Shown here: one piece after another, positions 35,785 through 44,447 of the stretch
Position numbering within the stretch: position 1 is the stretch's first letter
Layout: every line of letters begins with the position of its first letter
Assembly: GCA_032595685.2 (NCBI GenBank)
Contig: CP159373.1
Coordinates: 951,001 to 1,015,000 of the forward strand
Direction of reading: 5' to 3'
DNA length: 64,000 bases
Source of the DNA: Candidatus Electrothrix aestuarii
GTDB lineage: Bacteria; Desulfobacterota; Desulfobulbia; Desulfobulbales; Desulfobulbaceae
Notes under the pieces: model-generated
What the model saw: the letters and a program-made list of their open reading frames with translations, nothing else
The model's database searches: none
What the model was told of the DNA's origin: nothing
Made by a program: the position numbers and the translations under genes

Positions 35785-36405
35785 TTATTTTCTGATAAGA
35801 ACAACAACCCATGTACCGTAGTCGTCTTTCAATATCAATTGATCGCCTTTTGTCTCATATCCTACAGCAGCCCGGAAGGCTTCCAAGAGAAGGTCATCCT
35901 GCCTCATGCGTCTTTCTTCGCATCTCATATATGTCGAGCTACCTGCTTTCATAGAAATTCGATCTCCAGAGACAGTATAATCTCCCATATAATTATTACA
36001 GAAAGATCGCCCCCAAAATCTACCGTCTGCCCCAAATTGTATGTCGAGTTCTTTGTAAAAGTTTATATCGACAAGTCCTCGACCGTCGTTATAACTGGTC
36101 ACCTCCCAGGAGGTTCCAGATAACTTAATCTTTTCAGCAGAGCCAAAAGAATTCACCCTAAAATTTGCCAGTCCGCCTTTATCAGAGCAAAAATTACACG
36201 CATCGTTGTAAAGAACCTGTGCTGCCTGTTCCTCAGTGCAATGATCCATCCTTGTTTCTATTGAATACATCGAAAAGGAGTCGTAGCAGGTGAATTCACC
36301 TCTTGCTCCTATAGCGTAGGCAGCAGTTGCGAAAGATAGAGACAATGCAACGAGACAACAGCTTGTAAGAATTTCTTTTGTTTTCTTCAGAGCAAGGTTC
36401 GACAT
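35785..36405 (-). CDS. Exported META-domain (HslJ-like) protein
   Basis: A 206-residue protein with a signal peptide (~1-32, ending AYA). A cysteine-containing segment (FTCYDSF, DHCTEEQAA, NDACNFCSDKGG) precedes a C-terminal META domain (~95-205), recognised from KLSGTSWEVTSYNDGRG, DIQFGADGRFWGRSFCNNYMG split over ~122-142, and the closing GDQLILKDDYGTWVVVL. META domains occur in HslJ and in stress-related envelope proteins; the biochemical role is unknown. It is the tRNA-proximal gene of the island. The start is at 36405, with GGGAGGCCC just upstream. Confidence 0.8.
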   Translation of the reverse strand: MSNLALKKTKEILTSCCLVALSLSFATAAYAIGARGEFTCYDSFSMYSIETRMDHCTEEQAAQVLYNDACNFCSDKGGLANFRVNSFGSAEKIKLSGTSWEVTSYNDGRGLVDINFYKELDIQFGADGRFWGRSFCNNYMGDYTVSGDRISMKAGSSTYMRCEERRMRQDDLLLEAFRAAVGYETKGDQLILKDDYGTWVVVLIRK

Positions 36406-36534
36406 GACAGGGCCTCCCGAATAGGTAGATGCAAAATAGGTGGGTACATCTTTTTAGTAGACAATACCCGCTGTTGTACCCGCTTTATGCGGTGGATGTC
36501 AATGGAAAATAATGGAGAAAAACGAAAGAGAAGG

Positions 36535-36570
36535 CATAAAAAAAACCCGCTAACCAATGAAGGTTGCGGG
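36535..36570 (-). terminator. Terminator of tRNA-Leu
   Basis: On the minus strand GCCCGCAACC pairs with GGTTAGCGGG across a six-base loop and is followed by a run of T. It lies about 35 bases after the tRNA 3' end. The same hairpin occurs at 32951-32980. Confidence 0.85.
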
Positions 36571-36594
36571 CTTAACGTCAAAGGACGAGATGGA
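36541..36594. repeat. Direct repeat, right copy (tRNA-Leu terminator region)
   Basis: Right-hand copy of the repeat described at 32951-33010; about 52 of 54 positions agree when the six-base insertion of the left copy is set aside. It lies between the META gene and tRNA-Leu. Confidence 0.8.
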
Positions 36595-36603
36595 ACTAAA
36601 ATA

Positions 36604-36690
36604 TGGTGCCGAAGGGGAGAGTCGAACTCCCACGAGCGTACGCCCACTAGACCCTGAACCTAGCGCGTCTACCAATTCCGCCACTTCGGC
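36604..36690 (-). tRNA. tRNA-Leu (CAG anticodon)
   Basis: The minus strand folds as a class II tRNA: acceptor GCCGAAG pairs with CTTCGGC, the discriminator is A and CCA is encoded. The D arm contains GGTAGACGC, the anticodon stem CTAGG/TCTAG holds loop TTCAGGG with anticodon CAG, a long variable arm (GTGGGCGTACGCTCGT region) follows, and the T arm contains GTTCGACTC. The long variable arm is expected for leucine tRNA. Confidence 0.97.
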
Positions 36691-36701
36691 ACGGCGAGAA
36701 G

Positions 36702-36730
36702 AATATGCCTCATTTTGAATTCTCTGTCAA
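36702..36730 (-). promoter_or_regulatory. tRNA-Leu promoter
   Basis: On the minus strand TTGACA (36730-36725) and CATATT (36707-36702) are spaced by 17 bases, placing the transcription start a few bases before the tRNA 5' end. Confidence 0.65.
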
Positions 36731-36918
36731 TATATTTTTATCCGCTCTTTTAAAAAAATGCATATACCATCTCAAAGCCCCTATGAACTGTTTGCGGGTT
36801 TGGCCTGCTTAGAGTACATATTCTGTTTTATCCAAAAAAATATGCTTGTTTTCCGAAACGGTCGTTCGAATCGGAAAAAATACATGACCCGCATGATAAA
36901 GCAAGGCAATAAAGATAT

Positions 36919-37899
36919 ATGCAGCTGTATAGAAGTCTAGACGAAATCAAGAGTCCTTTTGAACGCCCGGTAGTCACCATCGGCAATTTTGACGGGGTAC
37001 ACCTGGGACACCAGCTTCTTTTTCATGAGGTGGCAATTCGAGCCAAACGGAGCGGCGGCACCTCCGTAGCCATCACCTTTGACCCGCATCCACTTAAAGT
37101 GTTGCGCCCCGATGGTATCAGACTGATCTCCTCGACCCGGCAAAAAATCGAGCTCATTCGCATGGCGGGAATTGACGCTCTGCTCATTCTCCCCTTTGAT
37201 CAGAAATTCGCAGAAACCACGGCCAGTGACTTTGTCAATACCGTGCTCTGCAACACTATAAGGGTTCATGAATTAGTGGTGGGCTATGATTATGCCTTTG
37301 GCAAGGGCAGAGAGGGGAATATCGACTTCCTTCGCAGCCAAGGCGAAAAAAAAGGCTTTCCGGTCACCATAGTTGAGGCCCATTATGAGGAAGATATGCT
37401 GGTCTCCAGCACCAAAATCCGCGAGTTGGTCATGGAAGGGCGAATGGACGATGTGCGTAACTTACTCGGTCGCTGCTACCACATTCACGGCGAGGTGCAA
37501 CGGGGCAAGCAACGGGGCGGCTCTGAGATAGGCTTTCCCACCGCAAACCTGAAACTTTCAGAAGAGGATCTCTGTCCGAAAAAAGGCGTCTATGTAACCC
37601 AAGTCATCTATGATGACAAGATGTACGGCAGCGTCACCAATATAGGCTATAATCCCACCTTTGCAGAAAATGAACTGGTGGCTGAAACACATATCTTTGA
37701 TTTCAACAAAGATATCTATGGCCACCCTATCCACCTTAACGTGCTCCGTTATTTACGTGGGGAAGTGAAGTTCAACTCCATACAGGAGCTCTCCGCACAA
37801 ATCAAGCAAGATGTCGCTATAGCGAAGCAGGTACTTGCTGATGCTGCAAAGGAGCGTGTACTTTCCTGCGAGGAACGTTTTAACACTCTAGCGGTCTGA
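36919..37899 (+). CDS. ribF: Bifunctional riboflavin kinase / FAD synthetase RibF
   Basis: Converts riboflavin to FMN and FMN to FAD. The N-terminal FAD-synthetase (nucleotidyltransferase) domain has GNFDGVHLGHQ (~23-33) and the later SSTKIRELV motif; the C-terminal riboflavin-kinase barrel has GEVQRGKQRGGSEIGFPTAN with the typical PTAN signature. At 326 residues the length is normal. The gene stands alone on the plus strand between tRNA-Leu and pckG. No FMN riboswitch is visible in the 228 bases upstream. The stop codon lies inside a perfect hairpin. Confidence 0.95.
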   Translation: MQLYRSLDEIKSPFERPVVTIGNFDGVHLGHQLLFHEVAIRAKRSGGTSVAITFDPHPLKVLRPDGIRLISSTRQKIELIRMAGIDALLILPFDQKFAETTASDFVNTVLCNTIRVHELVVGYDYAFGKGREGNIDFLRSQGEKKGFPVTIVEAHYEEDMLVSSTKIRELVMEGRMDDVRNLLGRCYHIHGEVQRGKQRGGSEIGFPTANLKLSEEDLCPKKGVYVTQVIYDDKMYGSVTNIGYNPTFAENELVAETHIFDFNKDIYGHPIHLNVLRYLRGEVKFNSIQELSAQIKQDVAIAKQVLADAAKERVLSCEERFNTLAV

Positions 37900-37923
37900 T
37901 CTGCTTCGTATATGAAGCAGATC
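37898..37923 (+). terminator. Hairpin at the ribF stop codon
   Basis: GATCTGCTTC and GAAGCAGATC form a perfect 10-bp stem with a six-base loop and include the ribF TGA. No T-run follows, so it may protect the mRNA end rather than terminate by itself. Confidence 0.55.
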
Positions 37924-37937
37924 TTCAGGGGACAGGA

Positions 37938-37961
37938 GTTCCCAAGCAAGAGCTTGGGAAC
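37938..37961. repeat. Perfect inverted repeat in the ribF-pckG gap
   Basis: GTTCCCAAGC and GCTTGGGAAC are perfect 10-bp arms around AAGA. Elements of this kind are common as dispersed intergenic palindromes in bacteria; only one copy was noticed in this window. Confidence 0.6.
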
Positions 37962-38068
37962 CAGTACAAAGGGGATGCGGAATGTGGGTTATACTCTTAT
38001 AAGGCGGAGGATTCTGCTCTGTAGCACAGGAAAACTCCACATATACAGCTCTCCAGCTATGCTATCAG

Positions 38069-40063
38069 CTAGCCCTCCATATGCGCAGCTGCGTATTCAA
38101 TCACCTGCGCAGGCGTAACCACAGAGCCAACAATAGATTCCAAGGCCCGCAAATCCCCTCTCCAGGTATCCAGAGTATGGAAAAATTCTTCCGGCATCTC
38201 CTGCTCCTTGGCAAACTCCTCAATAGACATATCTATCCGTTGGATAAGCTTTTCAATATGAAGAGAAAACTGGTAGGTGTACACTTCCTCCGAATAGTCC
38301 TTATCAAGCAACTCACGAAAGAGCTGCTTCAGGTCCCGATATTTGGGGATCAGCCCAATAGGGGTCCAAATGGTTTCCACCTTTCCCTGATGCATCAAGG
38401 CCATGATCCGCATCCAGACCTTAGTGTCCCGTTTTTCTCCCAACAGGCCATCCTCTTCTCCCGGAGCAAGCTCCCGACGGGAACTCTTATGCAGCCAGTA
38501 ATTGACCTGGAAACCACTGGGCAGGCAGTCTTCATTAATAGCTGAATTTTCTCCAAAGGCCTTATAATGAGCAATGTATTCCCCTAAGGGGCCGGGGAAA
38601 AAGGCCTCATTGGCAAAAGGAGAACGTTTCTCACTGCCATCCGCACCAAGCTCTGTAGCTGTGGTTGCAGAGCGGATAATGGCACCATGCACCACCGTAT
38701 TCATCCAGTCATGGGCCATGACAATGGTGGGCATGGTGGTATAATCCCGCCCACCAAAGACAAGGGCACTGAGCTTGACCCCTTCGGGATTTTCTGTGGC
38801 CGAATCGTAATTGGTCAAGGTATCCAGGGAAATGGTAAAGCGAGCGTTTTTGTGGGACAGGGGCTGGCCGGAATCTTTTGTCCATTCTCCTGTAAAATTA
38901 CGCCCTGCATCCGGCAGGTCATAGCCGCAGCCCTGCCAGTATGGCTTTTGGTCATGGATCAGCAGGTTGGAGAAAATAACTTCTTCTCCCTCCCGCTCTA
39001 GCACGTCCATTGTTTCTGGATCATCCTTCCGGTTCACCCCTTCGATAATTCCAAACATGCCCTTTTCAGGATTCACGGCCCGAACCTCACCGCTTTCCTT
39101 GTCGATGAAGATCTTGGCTAGATCATCGCCAATCAGAGCATCGCCGGTCATGGCGGTTCCAGTCTTACCACATCCGCTGGGATAGGCCCCTGCAAAATAA
39201 ACCGTCTCGCCATCAACATCAAAACCAGTGATGAACATATGCTCATCCAACCGACTACCAAAGTGACGGCGCAGATTGTTCATATTGGCAAAACGATGAT
39301 TAATCTTTTTCGGGGCAATAGAGTTGCCTGCGTACTGATTATTGGCGCTATAGGAATGATAGCGCTCTACATCCATATAGATACGACGATACTCCAAATG
39401 CGCAGAGACATGCTCGGGTGTCAGTTCACCAGCCGTATGATAATTCACAAAAAGATACCCTTTTGTCTCAACCTCACGAGAAAAGGTCGCTGGATCAAGC
39501 ATGCGATAGAGCAGATACTCACTATGAATAACATAGTAGGAATCGGTGATCTGAAGCGTAGGGTCAGCAACTTTGCTGCCAATAGGACCACGGGAAATAA
39601 AAGAGACGATCATCTCCTTATTCACCATGAGATCATCCATAATCATACGAACTTCCACCAAACCTGCCCGGTGTTCAAGCTTTTGCTGGAGCGAACTAAT
39701 ATGCGTATCAGGATAGGCAAGATATTTGGTATTTGCTGTGTCACGGCCCTGATCTTTCGGTCCATCAAAATGACAGGTATGGCCTGGAGTCGCCAGTGAG
39801 AATTCTTCATTATGATTAAGTGCCTGCCGCCTGATATAGGCCATATCCTCTGGAGAACCGGTATTCAGAAACAGCGAGGCCGGATTCATTCTGGTCGCCC
39901 CGTTGAAGATCGGCTCAATAACAGCCGGGCTACACTGCATGAGCTTGGCAGTGTCGGCTTCATCCATCAAACCAGCAAGAAAAGTTTTCATGGTTTCGAG
40001 TCTGAAAACGCTTGTCGAGCTGTCTTGCGCATGGCGGTTATTCTGTCGGTCAGCAGTATTCAT
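38069..40063 (-). CDS. pckG: Phosphoenolpyruvate carboxykinase (GTP), divergent
   Basis: Interconverts oxaloacetate and PEP with GTP/GDP; gluconeogenic or anaplerotic. The kinase-1 P-loop is AYPSGCGKTGTAMTGDALIG, where classical GTP enzymes read PSACGKTNLAM. The active-site region has FAGAYPSGCG and the metal-binding DDLAKIFIDKESG. At 664 residues it is longer than ATP-type enzymes (~540) and close to GTP-type enzymes (~610-640). The usual NWFR/WPGFG motif near the C-terminus is altered (FQVNYWLHKSSRRE), so it belongs to a divergent branch, and nucleotide preference is inferred. It is a single gene with a long upstream gap. Confidence 0.8.
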   Translation of the reverse strand: MNTADRQNNRHAQDSSTSVFRLETMKTFLAGLMDEADTAKLMQCSPAVIEPIFNGATRMNPASLFLNTGSPEDMAYIRRQALNHNEEFSLATPGHTCHFDGPKDQGRDTANTKYLAYPDTHISSLQQKLEHRAGLVEVRMIMDDLMVNKEMIVSFISRGPIGSKVADPTLQITDSYYVIHSEYLLYRMLDPATFSREVETKGYLFVNYHTAGELTPEHVSAHLEYRRIYMDVERYHSYSANNQYAGNSIAPKKINHRFANMNNLRRHFGSRLDEHMFITGFDVDGETVYFAGAYPSGCGKTGTAMTGDALIGDDLAKIFIDKESGEVRAVNPEKGMFGIIEGVNRKDDPETMDVLEREGEEVIFSNLLIHDQKPYWQGCGYDLPDAGRNFTGEWTKDSGQPLSHKNARFTISLDTLTNYDSATENPEGVKLSALVFGGRDYTTMPTIVMAHDWMNTVVHGAIIRSATTATELGADGSEKRSPFANEAFFPGPLGEYIAHYKAFGENSAINEDCLPSGFQVNYWLHKSSRRELAPGEEDGLLGEKRDTKVWMRIMALMHQGKVETIWTPIGLIPKYRDLKQLFRELLDKDYSEEVYTYQFSLHIEKLIQRIDMSIEEFAKEQEMPEEFFHTLDTWRGDLRALESIVGSVVTPAQVIEYAAAHMEG

Positions 40064-40599
40064 AGTTGGATTCTCGCAGAGGTTATAGAAAATGACGCAG
40101 CTTGAGCTTGCTTTGGAACTTTTTTGGACTTTCGCTCTTCAGACAATACCCATAGCATATTTCTGAAAAATCTGAAAGCTCCTTAAAAAAGTTCAACATA
40201 GGAGAACATACACAGTGCGCAAAAGAAAAAAAGAACAATATCCTGAAAACACTAATAAAAAATTACACCAGACAAGGCACCCCCCTCCTCTGCCAGCAAA
40301 CTATAGAGCAGAACAGCATAATATGAGGAAAATATTAGGGAGGTATTAGGGATATACTGATGATGTGCAACAACTACCCGCGACAACCAACTTGCTTATA
40401 TTCCGTTATTAACAACACAAGATCCATTTCAAGACAAAATATACCATGTGTAATTAATATTCATGGCCAGTAAGCAGGAATTCCCATCCAGAATTATCTA
40501 TTCAAAATAATTAATTATTATTTTTATCAACGTTCAGGAATAATTTATGCATATCTTTATATTAAATCAAGCCGTCAAATCCAGAAAAGAAGAGTATGC
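40064..40599. other. 536-base intergenic region, no gene found
   Basis: AT-rich DNA upstream of pckG (minus) and of a small membrane protein gene (plus). There are only very short frames and no convincing RNA fold. Runs of A/T near 40500-40590 probably contain the promoter of the small membrane protein gene, but no consensus pair is clear. Confidence 0.6.
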
Positions 40600-40899
40600 A
40601 TGTACAATATATGGAAATTTTCCTTAACCAACGGACTGACTGCCCTGGCAAGTTTCATCGTTTCATTTATGATTCTTATAATCAGCCACTCCTGCGCACT
40701 TGGTTTATTCTCCATCATTATCGCACCATTAATAGGTGGATTTCTGGCATCCTATATGGTACTTTTTCTCCTCGAAGACGGGGATCTGGCATACTTGGCT
40801 CAGACATTTTGGCATACCCTTCTCTTGGGGATAACAATCTCTCTGATTGTTGCTGTCGGCTTTGTCTGTACAATATCTCAGCATTATTTATTTTTTTGA
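40600..40899 (+). CDS. Small three-helix membrane protein
   Basis: A 99-residue hydrophobic protein with three predicted membrane helices (~12-32, ~34-58 with the phrase SIIIAPLIGGFLASYMVLFLL, and ~72-94), joined by a short acidic loop LLEDGDLAYL. I do not recognise the family. An overlapping frame from 40596 gives a non-hydrophobic product, so this frame is preferred. A purine-rich AGAAGAG precedes the start. It may be co-transcribed with the small coiled-coil gene 57 bases downstream. Confidence 0.6.
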   Translation: MYNIWKFSLTNGLTALASFIVSFMILIISHSCALGLFSIIIAPLIGGFLASYMVLFLLEDGDLAYLAQTFWHTLLLGITISLIVAVGFVCTISQHYLFF

Positions 40900-40956
40900 G
40901 GGCAGAAAAGGATTGAACTTTTCTTAATTATCAAATCACTACGATAAGGGTTTGTT

Positions 40957-41136
40957 ATGGAAAACGAAACAACAAAACGAGATCGTATCACTGAGTTGAA
41001 AAATAAAATTTACTATGCTGAAACAGCAAAAGAGACGTACAGAGGGACACATGCCATTCTGTATGAAACGAATTCTCTGTATGTTGACGCCCTAAAACAG
41101 GAGCTGAGTAATTTAGAATATTTAGAAGAAGCCTGA
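40957..41136 (+). CDS. Small coiled-coil protein (59 residues)
   Basis: A short gene starting MENETTKRDRITELKNKIYY and ending NLEYLEEA. It is highly charged and helical with a coiled-coil pattern in both halves. An AAGGG ribosome site precedes the ATG at good spacing, and a strong terminator follows about 120 bases after the stop. Function unknown. Confidence 0.55.
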   Translation: MENETTKRDRITELKNKIYYAETAKETYRGTHAILYETNSLYVDALKQELSNLEYLEEA

Positions 41137-41255
41137 GCCGTCTTTCCTCAAAAGCCCAGCGTCTATGCCGCTCTCCTGAGCTATCCAAAGTGTACCTTGT
41201 CTCCGTCCGTACTAAGAACTTGTAACGGACGAACAATGAATTCGAAAATTATTTG

Positions 41256-41291
41256 CCGGGCAGCGTGCTTAGCACGTTGACCCGGTTTTTT
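41256..41291 (+). terminator. Strong Rho-independent terminator
   Basis: CCGGG (41256-41260) pairs with CCCGG (41281-41285), with an inner stem CGTGC/GCACG, and TTTTTT follows. It ends the transcript of the two small genes and isolates the helicase gene. The rest of the gap to 41441 is otherwise empty. Confidence 0.85.
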
Positions 41292-41441
41292 ATTGCCCCC
41301 CCCAATATGCCAGTGGCAGGGTGTTCCTAAGGTAGCTTTGCCTATGTTGATTGATTATTTTTGACAAATGCTGTAATCATAGCTTGTTGGAAAATATTTG
41401 CTCGTGATCGATGAATTTACTTTTTTAAAAAGGTTATTGAT

Positions 41442-44114
41442 ATGAGTTCTCCTTATGAAAAGAAAATAGGCAACAGCACGTTAAGCTGGCAACAATTAGA
41501 CGGTATTGAAAAAACTCACGAGGAAGTTTTCGAATCTTGGGAGCAATCTCTTTTTTTATTTAAAGAGGAAAATATAGCCTGTGAAACTGAAGGGTTGAGA
41601 CCTCCTCAGCTTGGTGGAATTTTTGCCGCTTTAGGATATGAAAAATCTGATGATAAAGGCGCTGCAAGCATTGTAATGCCAACAGGAACAGGTAAAACAG
41701 AAACGATTTTATCTATTGTTGTTGCGGGTAAGTTTAAAAAAACATTGGTGGTAGTCCCATCTGACCCATTACGAAAACAAACTCAAAAAAAATTTATCCA
41801 ACTTGGGCTATTGCGCCAATTCGGATTAATCACAACTGAAACAGCCAATCCTGTTGTAGCCACCATTAAACATGGTGTAAATGACGATTTTGAGCTCCTG
41901 CAGCTTTTGCAATCTAATGTCATTGTCGCTTCTGCATCGGCACTAGCAAAATTTCCCAAAGAGTATCTATTAAAATTAACTAAAGAATGTTCCCACCTAA
42001 TTGTTGATGAAGCGCATCACGTCACCGCTGTAACATGGGCAAGAGTCAAATCCTGTTTTCAAAACAAACCTGTTTTTCAATTTACAGCGACTCCCTTTAG
42101 GTCAGACTGTTCACGTATCGAAGGGAAAATTATATTTAATTACTCATTAAAAGCAGCTCAGCATGATGGGTATTTTAAGCCTATTGAATTTCATCCTGTC
42201 AGGGAGTTCGTTGAAGAAAAAAGTGACCAAGCAATTGCGAACAAAGCTATCGAATTACTGAAGGCTGATTTGGATGCGGGCTTAAATCATATTGTGATGG
42301 CAAGAGCTCGCACCATAAAGAGAGCAGAAAAAATTTTTGAGTTGTACGCGGTAGAGAAAGAACTTAATCCCGTTCTGCTACATAATAACGTCAAGAAAAA
42401 AAATAATATTCTTGAGAATATTAAAAGATGCAAGCATAGAATAATTATATGTGTTGATATGCTTGGCGAAGGATTTGACCTTCCACAATTAAAAATTTCC
42501 GCGATACATGATCCTCATAAGAGTATTAATATTATGCTTCAGTTTACGGGAAGATTTACCCGTAAAGCTGATAAGGTTGGCACTGCTAAATTCATAGCTA
42601 ACATTGCTAATCCAAATGTAAATGAAAGTCTTGAAGAGCTTTATAGGGAAGACTCTGACTGGAATATTCTTATAAGTGATATTAGCGCAGGAAAGATAAA
42701 AGACGAAAAGGATTATCAAGAATTTCGTTCCAAATTTTCAGCTCCTAGTAAATTACTTGATCTGGGATTGACTCCAAGCATAAGCACCACCATCTACAAA
42801 ATGAAAGCGTCCAAATGGACGCCAGCAAATTTTCAAAACTTTAGCAATAAATATTTTCAATTAGTTGATTCGACAATCAATGATGAACAAGACACGCTAA
42901 TTTTTAGTGTAAAATCATACATTCCTGTTGGCTGGGCAAGTTCGAAGGAACTTTTTGATGAATTTTGGGGATTATATATTGCATACTATGACAAAGAATT
43001 AAGTCTTTTGTTTATTCATTCATCTGATAAAGATGGTTTAGTAAAGAAACTGGTAAAATTACTTGCTGGTAACGCCATTCAAATTAAAGGTGAACATGTA
43101 TTTAGAGCGTTAGCCGGTTTAAAGAGGTTAAAGTTACAAAATGTAGGGCTTAACAAGAATAAACAAGGGCTTCGCTATTCTATGCACACGGGAACAGAAA
43201 TAAATGAACAAATTCCAGATATAGAAGCAAAAAGAGCAATAAAATCTAATATCTTTGGGAAAGGTTATGAGGATGGTGGGCTTGTCAGCGTAGGGTGTTC
43301 ACACAAAGGAAAAGTGTGGGCTATGGATAGTGACTCTGTAGACAAATGGGTATCTTGGTGTAAAATTATTGGCAGAAAAATTTTGGATGATAGTATAGAT
43401 ACAAACCAAGTGCTGAAAACGGCGATGCAAACTGAGGAATTAAAAGAATTTCCAGACATTCCAGTCTTGCTAGTTGAATGGCCAGTTGAAATACTTAGAA
43501 AAAACGAATCAACGATTACTATTTCCTCAATAAAGTGGAAAGAGAGCCTTGTCAATTGCGAACTAGCAGTATCTAATACGCAGAATGCAGATACTAAGAT
43601 GTTTGCGTTTGATTTGGTTACTGATTATGGAAAAAGTAGAATCCTCGCTTCGTTAAACTCAGCGGGAGAAATGATCTTTAGATCAGAAGATAATTTAAGA
43701 ATAAATTTTGGAGAGCAACAGCAAGAACTCTCTGAGTATTTCAACGAGTACCCACCAACATTTTTTTTGTCAGATACATCCATCATTGATGGTGGCTTAC
43801 GCTATTATCCTACCGAAGAATATGCCTACCTATACGATAAGAATAACATTGATGACTGGGACTGGTCAAACATAGATATTTCAAAGGAATCTCAAACTGA
43901 ACATAAACTTACCAACTCCATTCAGTATCACACTATCCAGCAAATAAAAAACGATTATGATGTTGTTTTTGATGACGACGGTAGCGGAGAAATAGCAGAT
44001 ATTGTTTCTATAAAAAACATTGAAGATAAAGAGCTGATCATTGACCTTTTCCATTGCAAATACTGCCCTAAAAACAAAAAAAGGGGCCGCTACACCTGGT
44101 GCAAGGGTGGATGA
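41442..44114 (+). CDS. SF2 DEAD/DEAH helicase, main part of a frameshifted gene
   Basis: Superfamily 2 helicase/ATPase of 890 residues before the frame is lost. Motif I is PTGTGKTE (~80-87), motif II VDEAHHVT (~188), motif III FTATPFRSD, and motif VI sits in LQFTGRFTRKADKVG after GEGFDLPQLK. The large C-terminal part is an accessory region typical of stand-alone phage-defence or restriction-type helicases. The last residues in this frame (PKNKKRGRYTWCKGG) do not fit; the expected continuation is in the +1 frame. The gene is AT-rich, has AAAAAGG before the ATG, and has no nuclease or methylase partner nearby. Frameshift at the A7 tract 44076-44082. Confidence 0.85.
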   Translation: MSSPYEKKIGNSTLSWQQLDGIEKTHEEVFESWEQSLFLFKEENIACETEGLRPPQLGGIFAALGYEKSDDKGAASIVMPTGTGKTETILSIVVAGKFKKTLVVVPSDPLRKQTQKKFIQLGLLRQFGLITTETANPVVATIKHGVNDDFELLQLLQSNVIVASASALAKFPKEYLLKLTKECSHLIVDEAHHVTAVTWARVKSCFQNKPVFQFTATPFRSDCSRIEGKIIFNYSLKAAQHDGYFKPIEFHPVREFVEEKSDQAIANKAIELLKADLDAGLNHIVMARARTIKRAEKIFELYAVEKELNPVLLHNNVKKKNNILENIKRCKHRIIICVDMLGEGFDLPQLKISAIHDPHKSINIMLQFTGRFTRKADKVGTAKFIANIANPNVNESLEELYREDSDWNILISDISAGKIKDEKDYQEFRSKFSAPSKLLDLGLTPSISTTIYKMKASKWTPANFQNFSNKYFQLVDSTINDEQDTLIFSVKSYIPVGWASSKELFDEFWGLYIAYYDKELSLLFIHSSDKDGLVKKLVKLLAGNAIQIKGEHVFRALAGLKRLKLQNVGLNKNKQGLRYSMHTGTEINEQIPDIEAKRAIKSNIFGKGYEDGGLVSVGCSHKGKVWAMDSDSVDKWVSWCKIIGRKILDDSIDTNQVLKTAMQTEELKEFPDIPVLLVEWPVEILRKNESTITISSIKWKESLVNCELAVSNTQNADTKMFAFDLVTDYGKSRILASLNSAGEMIFRSEDNLRINFGEQQQELSEYFNEYPPTFFLSDTSIIDGGLRYYPTEEYAYLYDKNNIDDWDWSNIDISKESQTEHKLTNSIQYHTIQQIKNDYDVVFDDDGSGEIADIVSIKNIEDKELIIDLFHCKYCPKNKKRGRYTWCKGG

Positions 44115-44436
44115 TGTATATCAGGTTGCGGGGCAAGCTGCAAAAAGCGTGAAGTGGCTTGGAGATAAAGAAAAGTTAATTTTGCGACTGATGAAACGTG
44201 AGCGACTCAGACTTAGTAAAGATAAAAAATCTAGAATCGACAAAGGAAGTTACGAAGATTTATTATGCTTTTCTAAAATTGCTCGTTATTCGACATTCAA
44301 GCTGGGCATATCAATCGTTCAACCTGCGATCTCTAAAGCTCAAATATCTGACGATCAACTATCAATATTAGGTGCAACAGCTGCATATATTGACGAGATA
44401 AGCGGAGTTAAATTGAGGGTGATTACTAACAAGTAA
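44083..44436 (+). pseudogene. C-terminal part of the same helicase, +1 frame
   Basis: This frame reads GAATPGARVDDVYQVAGQAA and KSVKWLGDKEKLILRLMKRE, then on to a stop at 44436. It continues the helicase phrase DLFHCKYC in the way I expect for this family (a 'PGARVDDLYEVCGQAQKS'-like segment). Removing one A from the A7 tract would join the two parts into one protein of about 997 residues. The overlapping ATG at 44041 opens inside the upstream frame and is not a natural start. Sequencing error, true mutation or slippage at A7 are all possible. Confidence 0.75.
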
Positions 44437-44447
44437 CACCTCTCCCT

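Noticed and set aside
40359-40472. Small plus-strand frame (about 37 codons) in the pckG upstream gap
   Set aside because: The ribosome site is poorly spaced, the composition is random, and no neighbour supports it.
40596-40916. Alternative 106-codon frame over the small membrane protein gene
   Set aside because: Its product is not hydrophobic or domain-like, whereas the frame from 40600 gives three clean membrane helices.
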